Source of the DNA: Apostichopus japonicus
Taxonomy: Eukaryota; Echinodermata; Holothuroidea; Aspidochirotida; Stichopodidae
Assembly (NCBI RefSeq): GCF_037975245.1
Contig: NC_092581.1
Location: 19,554,303 to 19,618,302 of the forward strand
Reading direction: 5' to 3'
DNA length: 64,000 nucleotides
The notes beneath the pieces are model-generated. The model ran no database searches. It was not told where the DNA came from and saw nothing but the letters and a program-made list of their open reading frames with translations. Positions 48,507-61,200 of the stretch are shown here, piece by piece (position 1 is the first letter of the stretch; each line of letters opens with the position of its first letter). Both the position numbers and the translations under genes were made by a program.

Positions 48507-51500
48507 AAACTTTCTGTACTTCAAAGTAAAAACCTCATCCACTTTGCAGTTCGTATTGGGATGATATGAATTCTTCAAAGTTATAACATTCCAATCATTC
48601 ACCCACAGAAAAAAATGATATCAAATATATATTAAATATTCTCACGAATCTGGTTCACAAAGCAGAGTGATACTTCTAGAAGCAACTCATCATTTCGTTT
48701 TGCAAGTATCAGTGGTGTTGGAAGCTATAAAAAGAAAGGTGAGGGGCAGACAAAAGGAGGAATTGTACTTTTGTAGTATCTATGGTGGCCCAGATGAGAC
48801 ATTGGTATTTTTCTACAGTTTTATTTACAAAATTTCTGCTTCAGTAAGCTGTACGAAGTTTTATTGTGTCATGAAAATGTTACGCAAGCGGACCCGCTTG
48901 ATATTGATCATTTTCGTAAACCGCATGGCTTTTGTTATGAAGTTTGCTAAAACCTATTCAAAGATAAAAAGTATATAATTAATATGTATAGCTTCATCTC
49001 TAAAATTCTTATATACATTGGTAATTAAGCCTGATCCCTTAATTTAAGTGGGATTCTTTGAGCAGACCAGGAAAGCTTTGACAACTAATACTTATTAATA
49101 TAACAATGAGTTAGGTGTTATAGTCGTGTATTGAGTGTCCTTGACAACATATTGGGTATATCGCGGTATAGAAGGAAGTTTTGACTTCCGACTGGGTTTG
49201 CTGAATGTTTGCCGAGATTTAGATGTCATTAAGTCGTCTTTGGGTCTTTAAAGTTCGCCGTCAAGGTGAAAAACTAGATACTTTCACAGTACACTGCAGT
49301 GTTCACGTATCTACCCTTTAATGCAAAATGGTGGGGCAGCCTACCATACTGAATTCTCTCTGGTTATGTCGTGAGAACTGATGTAATCTATATTGTAAAT
49401 AAAAGTTTCTATTTGAAATGACTGTGAAATGGTTGAAGATAGTGTAAGCAAGGAGCATTTCACTATCGCCAAAAACTACTCAGTGGTAACTGAAGCTAAT
49501 CGTGAAAGAAATGTAACATTTGGTTGCTATTTAAAATTCTGTTTGGTCTATCACAGAGAAGCCTACTCTGCCAGATGTGTATACATTGCTCTCACGAATA
49601 TGTGAAGATATGATGTCAATGTTTGTATTGCGTACCTCAGGCAATTTACTCTGTAGTTTATGATGTATAGGGAGGCGGTAGGGAGAAGTCACGCATAGGG
49701 GAGGGGTACAAATTGAGATGTTCGCACCCCCCCACCACCCCCGTTTCCCCTTGTGGGAAAATGATTAGAGGAGTGACCACATGTACTTTTACGTGTAATT
49801 AATTTCATTGGAAAACTGTCTTGAAGGTGATTTGGCTCTTTCAGCCGGAGTAATTGTGTTTACGAAGCATCTTATATTGATCTGTTTAACGTCCATAAAT
49901 TTAATTACATGTTCATGTAGAGTACCCTTCAAAGTCATTTTTTCTCCATAATGGGGGGGGGGGGGGCGGGGTACCACTCATCTTATAAAGTAATCCTAAT
50001 TCTGAAAGGGACAAAAGCCAAACCGTGGGTGTAGCAACCAACTAAATTTCCGTTTGTTGAAGTTGAATCTTTTAAGAGAAGAATAGAGTTGGGGAAGGAT
50101 GGAGGTAGGAGAGGAGGGGTAGGGGAGAGATTGAAAGGACACAAGGAACATTGTCTGTGCCGTAACCAACATACTTTTCCACTTTGTTGATCTTGAAGAA
50201 GTACCAAGAAGGATGTAGCAGGGCAATAAGACAAAGAAGCAAAAGGAATAATATCCAAGATAAAAAGAAATGGAAATTTTCTCTCACCTTCCTTGCAAGA
50301 CACCCCCTCCCCTCCCTCCCCCTCATAAATGCCCTACGCTAATATACATTTACACAGATCATATCAAACATAATACAACAAGCAATGAAATCAAACATAA
50401 ATAACGTTTTCATTTTTTCAATGATTATTTATATTCACTTTATATCTTTTTCATCAAAATAATTTCTTTCAAAAAATTTACATTTTCTATTCATATTTGT
50501 TTGGCTTTTAAGTACTCAGTGTGATGGACAGGATGGATAAAATTTGACACATTTTATTTGAAGGAACAATGATTTAAATATTAAAAAGACGAATAGGTTA
50601 CATACTATTATTTTATACGGTTACTTTTTATGATGTCTGTGGCAGCCCATTTTGTCTTCATGAATCAAAACTGGGTGGGGGAGGGGGTTGTCCAGGGCGT
50701 GGAGGAATAAACTCCCGTGACACGTGGTAAGGTTTGACACACTTGTGAATCGGCAACTCCATGACAACAATATAAAACAATCTTGTTATTCTAATACCAC
50801 AGAGGTGCCTATTATATTGCTCACATAAAATGTTGTGACCAGTTTGTGTCAATATCTAGCCATTTTGTGCCCCTGTTTTGGGCCCATTTAACTTGTCGCG
50901 GATCGCAAGGTTCAGCTCGGGCCAATAAGTAAAACTTCTCAAGGAATGTGACTCCCAGATATGAACAGAAATTTGTAAATCTGTACAGCACACATTGGCC
51001 CAGGTCATTGAAGTTAGGAATACATGAAAAGACAAAATGGGCTTATCTAACTCTACAGCTTTCTACAATGTGAAAGTAAGATAATATAATTTCTTAAGGA
51101 TTCTGTTTAACTGAATACATGCAAATGAATTTTTTGTTAACATTTGGCAAAGAGTTGATCAACATTAAGACTAACTAAAAAGTTAAAGCTTTTAAATACA
51201 GCAGCAAACCAAAATAAAAAAAAAATTGTTTTCTCACTTGTTTATCTAAATCATTTTGAATTTGCAAATTTCATAGCCATTCAATGATATTCCACATTAA
51301 CCCAACTTGTGTTTTCATACTTCTTGTTCACTCGTGCGGCGAAATTAATTTGTTTAGAAGAAGAATATTTGCATACAAATTACATTGTTCACAGGAGTCT
51401 AACACTGATTTGCCCGATAACCACAATAAACAGCGACATATCATTTTAATTTCTTTCTCAAGTCACTTGCAAGTTGAAAAGTTTTCTGAATAAAATGTAA

Positions 51501-51635
51501 ATTTCACTCACATCATTGAGGTTTTGTATATTTGTCTGAAAATTAAAATTGGTCACAAATTGCTTATCATCATCATGTGAACCATAAAAAACACTTAGTA
51601 CAAATATCTTGAAGGAAAGTGATGACACCCAAAGA
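48507..51635. other. No supported gene between the two peptidase genes
   Basis: Non-coding AT-rich sequence. The plus-strand open frame at 48667-48978 has no recognisable domain or splice context. A poly-G tract lies near 49953. Confidence 0.55.
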
Positions 51636-51718
51636 GATGGGGGAGGGGGATTGGTTGGGGGGGATTGGTTGGGGGAGGGGGTTGGTTGGGGAGGGGATTG
51701 GTTGGGGTGGGGGGGTAC
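51636..51718. repeat. G-run tandem repeat, G-quadruplex candidate
   Basis: GGGGGATTGGTTGG-type units, with at least six runs of four or more G in about 80 bp, some 300 bp downstream of the copy R stop. Confidence 0.75.
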
Positions 51719-51927
51719 TGAGAGATATTATGAGAAAGTTGTTCAGATGACATAAGATTCAACTTTAAGAATGTCTTTTTGCAACATACAAAAATGCAAA
51801 ATTAAAAACCAAAATGAGCAGAGGAAGAAAGAAAATGACATTTGAGAGCCTGAGTGAACACTGAGATATTTAGTACTGATGATTGTAATCATGGTAACTT
51901 GTTTTATTTCTTTCGTTTTTTAGCATT

Positions 51928-51933
51928 TTTATT
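51928..51933 (-). terminator. Candidate polyadenylation signal for copy R
   Basis: AATAAA on the minus strand about 74 nt after the copy R stop; a second one lies at 51903-51908. The position suits a short 3' UTR. Confidence 0.45.
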
Positions 51934-52006
51934 GGCAAATATTGGGAACGTAAAAGAAAAAAGAGAAAATAAGATAACTTTCGATTAGGAATCTTGTGAG
52001 AGTGGT

Positions 52007-52213
52007 TTAGTACAGATTAAAGAGGTTGGCGATAATAAGGCATGTCGATGCCAGTAGTACTGATATAGAGACTGCGTTGCCACTGCTGGGATTCAGACTG
52101 AAAGTGTACTCGATGGGCTCGGTATTGGCTTCCATCCATTCCCTGCCTCTATCCGTCAGTTCTGGGCCCACTTCGGCCCGAATTTGTTTATTGTAAGCAT
52201 TGTACCAGTCGAT
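52007..52213 (-). CDS. XPNPEP2: Copy R last exon: C-terminus with GPI-type tail
   Basis: Encodes [35 protein letters not shown], then NPSSGNA and the uncharged stretch [21 protein letters not shown] before TAA. Small residues followed by a hydrophobic C-terminal end are the usual GPI attachment signal, as in human XPNPEP2. Confidence 0.95.
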   Translation of the reverse strand: MDWYNAYNKQIRAEVGPELTDRGREWMEANTEPIEYTFSLNPSSGNAVSISVLLASTCLIIANLFNLY

Positions 52214-55200
52214 CTGTTCGTATGCCAATAGAAAGATAATTTATGATTTAGAAAAGACGAAGGAATATCATTTTATGAGATATGACGTAGCAAAGATGTA
52301 AGCAAAAATTCATGAATATTTATTTTTTGGTTCAAAATTGCATTATATGTGAGTATTTTATGATAAATAGAAAAAAAATCATGAGTCCAACAATTTCTAC
52401 GCAAACTTTCAAACATCAAACTGATTTCCCAGAGATACTCATTTTGATCGATAACGATGTTGACAACAAACAGAAAGCATTAAATCGATAAACGAGGGCA
52501 TAGGACAAAAGACTAATTGGCATCAATTATCTGCCATTAATTATCATCATAAACAATGCTTTAAATAGATAGTTACAAATAAATCAATAACAGCTTATCA
52601 TATTTTTAGATGAAATTTAATACTTACAAGGTTAAGATCACATAAGTTTATGAAAGTTTCTTATTAATCTCAATTTATAGTAAGGGCTTGAATTGAGATT
52701 GAAAGGGATTTAGCAATTGTGTTTTTTTGGTAGGACAGGTTAAATAGAAGTTTGCCTTGAATTCCTATTGAAATGACATAAGCATGACACTAAAGCAATT
52801 TTATCAGCTTTCTAATTTGGCACCATGGCACTTTTCCAAACTTTGAAAGGGAGCAAGGCATTTTCCAAAGTGAGAGAAAACGTATTCATAAAATGACCAC
52901 AAACATGGATAATTTATGGAGATTGTACATAGAACAGTCTGTCTAGATTATTAATGCTTCCCGGGCTTGTTGTTAGATGCTTTCCTTTCACAAATATCAC
53001 TGGCGATTTGGACAATAGTTTAACCCTGTTCCTCTTGGGGGGGGGGGACGCTGCTGCCAGAAACATTTTAAACATTCTTAATAAACTGTATAAATCCATA
53101 TACTCATCATTTATTATGCTATCAGGGTGGAGTTTTTAACAGATGGCAAAGATAATTTCTTACAGACAAAAAACAAAAAAATACCCCAAAACAATAATCA
53201 TAAACATCAACACAGGAATAATCCTTTAAATAATGAATTTACCTGAGCTGGAGAGAGCATGGTGAAGTCGATGAGGTTGGGGTCAAAGGGCACCAGAGAG
53301 AGCATCTCAAAGGTCATGTACTCATATGTACTAAACGAATGCTGGAGAGAGAGATTGATAAGAATGTATACCTTAAATCAAAACCAATAAACCAACAGCA
53401 AAAATTAAACGTTCTGTTTTACTTCCCTTGCCACTTCTTCCCCTCCCCTCTCCCCCCTTTGTGGGGTTTTGTAACATTCTACAATGTACACAGAAATTTT
53501 TATTTTTGTCAAACTGATAAAATCGAATGTCCAGCTGCTCATCAGCACCCTAACAATTTGACCTATATCTTGATCCGTCTACCATAATGAAAGGGTGTGA
53601 AGAGTCGCTCAATAAGAAACGTCTAATGCTGGTAATCTGACCTAGTTTTGAATGAGGTGTAACAGAAGTGTTAGACACCACCATCGATCCCAGAAAATAC
53701 ACACACAGCTTGCTACCTTCGGTTATTAGTCACTAGTGTACAGTCAGTACATACAGCTGCGGTCAATACCCACAGCACAGTGTACAAACGATACAGCGAT
53801 GGACATCTCAGGTTTTTCAGAGCGCCGCACATGGTTTGGGGCAAGTCTTCAATGCCTTTAAGGTTGACCAAAGATTAACTTGACAACAACCTAAACTTAC
53901 ATCTGTGACAGCATCTACCACAATCATGTCATTTTCCAGTCGGATACCAAAAGATCCGTCTTCGTAGTAACCGGGTTCTGGAGGAGGATACGAAAGAGAT
54001 GGTGCAATTTCTCGGTTGTTTCCATTTAGCAAATAGATTTAAGTGATTATCACACCAAAGCAAGGATAGTAATTATTTTGATTACAATGCCTGTCTCTAA
54101 TTTGCATAAATTAAAAAAATATGAATGAAATGATAACTGCAAGAATTTTGCATCACTACATTACTGAGCATTTTCTTGGATAAATAAATTGTTGGCATAC
54201 ATACATTGTAATATTCATCTACTTTAGGAATGAACTGACTCACAAACCATTAATTCACACGCTGGTTTCATTTCTTCGAAAAGAAATTGTTCACATGAAA
54301 TTTTGTGAACAGCAAAAACTTTAATTAACAATAGCAGGACTTGAAACAAATATCTGAATATGAATTTACCTTTATGTTTATAGAAATTTCCTTGGGGGTT
54401 GGTTGGTGGTGGGGGTGTCCATGGGGGGGGGGGGAATGGATGTACAGCAGTACTGATGACCCTGTGTAGATCTTTTGTTAGTAAATGTTTTAGATAGGGA
54501 TCCCTAATTAAAACAGACTTATGTATAAAGTTTAAAGGGCCTGAGTGTTTCCAGCAGGATTTTCTTCACAGGCTGTTCAAAATTCAATCAGACTATTCCT
54601 GTCACCCTCAAAGCTCTTTCCCCTTAAAGTGGACAACAGAATCCAAAACCTTGACACTGTATAGCCAACCGACATGAAGAATAAGTTTTATAAGCGGTTC
54701 AGCATCTCCCACGTTCACATGTAGCCAATAAGTGTCATAAAACTTATTGACGTCCAGGCCGACAATATTTTACATTAGTTTTTCTTCTCAGTGAAGACAC
54801 TAGCATGTTAAAACCTATGAATCATTTGAAGAGTCAGAGCCCTTCAGTAAAGTATCTTGTGAAACTGCGTGCTATAGTTGGGATCTATACAGCAGACCTT
54901 TAAAGTAGCAAAAGTTATAGTTAAGTTAGGCTGTAACAGCTCATGGTCTTAAGGATTTCAATCTAAAAGCCGAGTGTTTGGCCACTTTCATGTGTATTAC
55001 CACTAACTAATCTAAGTCTTGCAAAAAAACTGGCTGAAATTTCCAGTAACCAAATCAAGTCCCATTACTTTACGATAGTCAAGTAGTAAAAGAAAATCAA
55101 CCAGTGATGAAAAAGGTTAGAAGGATGTAATAAATAACTGGCAATTATTTATCATGTCATTCTTTTCAGACGGACCATATCATGAAATTGCCATTTTATG

Positions 55201-58200
55201 AAAAGCTTCCTGCCAGTTCAGTTCTCCCTGTGAATGTCATAACATGAAATCTTGACTACCTACAAAGATCAGCTGACCTATTGTAAGACTTAATTTCAAT
55301 CTCTCACCGCCAATTATCATCTGATAATATTGACCTGTTTCATGGGGGTGGGTTCGCTTCAGGGGGCAAAAGTTATTTGGTGAAATATAACAAAGGATAA
55401 CAGAAATAAAGCTAAAGTATGCATGGACTGTATCGCTGCAAAGTTTCAAGCATTTCAATGTTTGTTAGTTTAAATCAGCAAAGTAGATGACTTTTAAAAG
55501 CGAGAATAAACAATGAAATGAATAAAACATAAAATATCAATGTTGTTTATTAAATCATTAGATCTTCCCACTCATTTTGTATTTTTACTTTATTCCTCAT
55601 TGTTTTGAATATTGAACTATTGAACTTTGACCGATACGAGCACAACTGTCGGTAAGAACTCTCTCTCTGCTAACTAAATTCAGTAAACATATAAACCCTT
55701 GAAAGATTACCATTCCCATTGATTATTGAGCGTAGCAACTTTCTACACCCCACACCCACCCCTATTCCCCTCCAATACCACCTGAAATCACAGTGAGTTT
55801 TAGTGTACTAAAATTTATCAAACATTAAAACAACTGTATCAATGATATCTGTTCTCCTTGTAAGAAAGTCATGAACCAAACATCTGTCCAGGAAATTATG
55901 GACTTATTAAATAACTTATTAAAGCCTAAACTCAAACATTTTGATGAGCCCAACACTCCATGTCACCAGTTTGCACATATTTGATGAGTTTCCCAGATTT
56001 ATCAAAGCTGCAAATGTTTATGTCTTGGAAATGAAAAGAGCTTTTCGAAAACTTTCAACAGATTTTGATGAGATGATCACACACAACGAATGTACTGAAC
56101 ATGGGGCAAACTGGCTAGGTGTCTGTAGTACTTTAAATGTGGCAGCATATATATAAGCAAGTTTGCCAGTTTGTTTACAAACAATAATATATATATATAG
56201 ATAAATATCGTTTGTAAACAAGTGTGTGTTTGAGTAAATAAATATTGAGTTAATTTATACTACAAATCTTGATCCCTTCAAAACAAGTACTACAAATACC
56301 AAGGAAAGATACAAAAGTTATTCAGCCACTAAAGACTGCAGATATCTCTTCGAAGGTTTTATAGTCCATCCAATCGTTCTCGGAAGTATGTAAAAAGTAA
56401 TTAGTAACACCAATAAATGTCTTAACCAAATAATTGAACAATTATGGGTGAATTAGTGACATGAAAAGGGTTTTATGATTTTGGCACTTGTCGACTAGTC
56501 TTGTTTGCTCCTTTTGTTGTTGAGAGTTTGAAGATAAGATTTGTATTCATTCATACAAAAAATATAATACAAACAAGAGTATATTTTTATTTATTTATCA
56601 AAGAAGTTATCCCCCCTGGTTCCTTCCCTAAAATTATCGCAATGGATCAAAAACAATCACAGAACAGGGACAAACAGAGAAATGACATTACTGGATGACT
56701 TCTTTGAAGTATAAAAAACACTTACCGTCAGACAAAAATACACCAGTTTGCATGGGTTGCTCCCCAGGGTAGTTTCCAATATTAATGGGACCTAAATTTA
56801 ATAGTCGAAAATGCAGGAAACAACAAAATAGGTGGAATAATGCACTCTTCCTAGCGAAAACAGCCTAGCTGAATGGGCAGTGCGATTGGATCATTCCATT
56901 ATTCACTACATGGTTGCCATGCAATTCAATATTCAATGAATTATTTTAAACCAGAATATTACACCTTCGTCATGAGGTGTGACCACAAAACATCTCTGTT
57001 CTGTTGCTTTGACAACAAAGTTGGCCTTTTTGAAAATTGAAAATAAGCATTCTATCAATGATCACCCTGGAGTGTTAATGGAATGACCCAAGTAGAGAAC
57101 CAGGCATTGTATGCCCATCTGTGATACTATCTACACATATAACATTAACACAGACATACCATCAGAGAAGAACATTCCTGTTTCCATAGGCTTCTCGTAC
57201 GACCTGTAGCCTATGCTAATGCGAGCAGGTCCTGAAAAATTAATAAGTTAGTCAAAAGTCATCGAGGGCTAAAATTATTAAATGATTATTATGATGTGTT
57301 TTGTTTCATTAATGAAAGTGAAGGAATTAATAAAGAATAAATTGATAAAATGTCATTGATGTTTAAACAGCAAATACTTGCTACACTACTCATCATCATT
57401 GAGAGATCACATATATGGTTAAAACCATATTTGACTGTTCCTTATTATTCTATCAATTATTCACTGTTTAAATCCAATATGAAAACAGCAGCTTAAACAT
57501 AAGTTCGAATCCCCTACCATTATATAGTCCTACCATGGAAATGTCCTACCATGGAATCCCCTACAATGGAATCATCCTACCATGGTATTGAATCGTCACC
57601 ATGTAATATCAGGTTAGCCTAACCGATCAAGCCTAACCGATCAAGGATAGAAAAGGACAACTTGGCTGGCTATGTATAAAACGTTTGTCCTCTCAATTAC
57701 ATCATACAGTTATGAAGGTTGGGAATGATGCACTATGGGAAGACTGGAGTTTATAATTATTTATAATGTATAACTGAAAGTATAATTATTAATCATGCAT
57801 ATTCATGTTTATCATAAAATGACAGTATTCAGTTTCCTGTTTCAACCGTAGCTTATTATGGAGAGCATTATCCTCCTTGGTGTAATTTTTGATGCATTTA
57901 AGTACAGATGAAGTCTTTTGAGTACCTTATCTGTTTCAAGGATGGTACAACTAGATTGTGGGATAATTTAGCTTCAAATGCAGCTTTAAAATCACTTAAT
58001 AAATAAAAATAAATAAATAAAATGAAAAAGGAATCATTAGATGTTAAGGAAAATATTAGAAAGAACCAATCCAAACAAGAGGCTCTCATCAGAGGTGATG
58101 ATCAATTAGTTAAGTTAGTCACAAATTAGGGTCTTTTAATCACATGTAACCTATAATTTGTGAATAAGGAAGTTATAAACTTGTGTATAGCTTCTGATGA

Positions 58201-61200
58201 GAATTGAAATGACAGTTTAGTCTAGGAAAGAGATTAGTTAAGTATGAAAAGTCCAACGGCAATTTGATATTCATAAAAAGAGAGAGTAAGATTAAGCATC
58301 AAAAGCAGAATGTCAGTTGATACGTTTAAATAGCTATTCTTACTTTCAACATATTCATCCTTAAAATATGCTAAAATCTCTGAAATGCTCCTTGCAGGCT
58401 AAAATGATGGTGACATCAGCTCCCTTTTTTTTTTTTAAAGTTCTACTAAGTTAACCAAAACACATTTCCTTAACAACATATAACCAACAGAGCACCATTC
58501 GATGACTCTTACTACCTTACTAAATACAAACTGTATAGCTGAACAATTTACCTTCGTGGACGTTCAGGAAATGTCCGATACCGTGACCCGTTCCGTGTCT
58601 GTAGTCTAAGCCGTTGCTCCACAAAGGTTCCCTGGCAATGGCATCAATGTCACGACCTAAATATAAATTCCACCGGTAAATTTCATCCTCATCAGAGTAA
58701 TTAATTATAGCAAATGACAGATTTGAAAACTTTCCTACTTCTAGAATTGGCATGAGTCATGGTCCTCTCGGACTATCCTAACCCCCCTTCCCCCCTCCCC
58801 CCCCGTCCTCTCTCCAGTGTCAGGGAGTCTTGTACGGTGCTCACCCAAGAAAGAAAAGTTATATTTTACCAAATTAGTCTAATATCGATTTTTCCTTTGT
58901 TTTAATGATATGACTTTTACAACAAGAAAAACATCAGACCATATAAACAAAAATTCAACTCACCATACACACCGCTTCTGAAGTTTGTATTCACTAAATC
59001 AATGTGGCCCATAAGTACTCTTGTATAGGCTTCCTGTAAGATCAATTTACTTTAAAAATTACATATAAACAAAAAAACATCGAAAATTTTCAAAGGAATT
59101 GACTATTGTTGCAGCTGTTAAAAGTAAAGGACACATACCATCACACATACCATCACTGCAGAGATCAAACTCATAATGAGGTATATGGTATGCACATCGG
59201 TTCTAAAAAAACATTTCATATCAAAATCTTAGTGTGCTGAGCTCCAATGGAAGCTTAGGAAATATGGTAAATTTTCAAACCCTTGTAACCCTTCTCATTC
59301 CCTTGAATGGAAGTAACAGCATTAAAAAGTGTATATAAAGCCTAGGCCTACGTATATACGGTCACTGATTGGTCTAGGTCTTGGTATAAACTCATTGAGA
59401 GAGAGAGTTAGAGAGAGAGGTTACCAACCTTTTCGAAAGCAGTCGGTGTACCATAGTGCAAAGTACGAGTTATGTCGGTGGTTCCATCCCTGAATAGAAA
59501 TGTATACATATGAAATACTTGAATTTAAATTACATATAACCAGCTGTTTTGGAATATCCACATGCTGAAATCACAATGAAATCGAACATTAAAGGGGGTG
59601 AAGACTCGCGCACAAAGAAACGTCTCATGCCGGTAATCTGACACAGCTTGCTACCGTCGGTAATTAGACACTAGTGTACAGTCAATACATGCAGCTACGG
59701 TCAGTACCCACAACAGTGTGCATAGCAGCGATGGACATCTCAGGTCCAGCTAAAGATAACAAGGTATCACATTTCATTACTGTCTGCATTTTGTAGCGAC
59801 AAGCAATGGAAAGTTAACTTTTTCAGAGCGCGGCACGCGGTTTGGCGCGAGTCTTCAATGCCTTTAAAGACATTTTTCCATGACTCTGACTGTGTACAAT
59901 GTGTCTTTCATAGTCCTGTGTCAGTTTCAAGAGGTAAGAGTTCATGTATGATATCAAAAATTATTTTGTGAAGTTCACTTTTTGCATATCAAGCAGTATC
60001 AACTTCATATGTTAGGATCACAGAGCAATCCGCAGAAGTTATAGGCAATTTCACAGAGTATGCCTGAACAAAGTTTTACCTAGAGTTACAAGACTTATAT
60101 GAAATATTCTTTTCAAATTTCTTACTTGAATTGAGATCCGGAATCCAGCATGTATGTTCCTTGTTTAGTGACTGGTACGTCAGTGGTTTCAGATGATCTA
60201 TATGGATAGGGGGGGGGGGAAATGGTGAGATATTACTTTTAAATTTCATTTTACTTTTCGTTCTTCTCTTCATTTGGATCCTAGAAAACCTACATTGTAT
60301 GGATGGCATTACTTAGTTCAAGTTTTCCCAAGTCAATTGTGTCACAATTCTATTGATGTTGACAACAACACCTTGTCACACATTCTCAGATGAAGCCAGA
60401 TCACAATTACATATCGTAAAGATAGGAGATGGCAGCTGATGTTATTATTTTGGTTTTGAAAGTTTAGCAACTGAGGTGTTGCAAAGTCTTTAATTACGGA
60501 GTTTAATGATTTTATACACTCCATATGCTTACTATGCAGTAAATACTGTAGCTATGATTATCCATATCATAGAGATGTGTTGGCTGTGTGATCAAGTGCA
60601 TCACATTCATAGCTTTGGTTTGATGATTGAGTTGTAGTACCAGGAAGATTACAGCTCCCTCTTCCTCCCACCCCTCCCTCCATCCTCCCTCCCTCTCAAC
60701 ACCTTCCTCCCACCCTTCCTTCCTCCTTCCCAAAACACAATATGATACATAGGTTAAGATTACCCCCCGGACAACACTTTTGGTCCTCCCTTCCTCCCTG
60801 TCCCTTCTATAAGATAACAGAATAAACAAGAAAACAAATGATACAAAATGAAGGTGCTACTTCCCTCCTCCGTCTCTCACACGAGATAAATCGATAAACG
60901 GATGAAACGTAATACACAGGACAAGATATAATTATTACCACATACTACACCCATTCTCCTTCCCTCCATCCCCACCACTCCAGCAAGATAAATGGTAAAA
61001 ACACAGTATGACACATGGGTGGAGATAAAGTCAATACCCCAGACTAACCCCCCCCATGCCCCCACCCCCGACAGTCTATTCTCCTCTCAGGATTACCTAT
61101 AGATCAACCCAAATAGGCATATCCAAAACTTCCTTTACACCTAACAAAATACTTTGGTTACTATTTATGGTAAACTTGACCGATTCCGGAGAACGTTTAC

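Noticed and set aside
48667-48978. 103-codon plus-strand open frame
   Set aside because: Composition and lack of any motif or splice context look like chance in AT-rich DNA.
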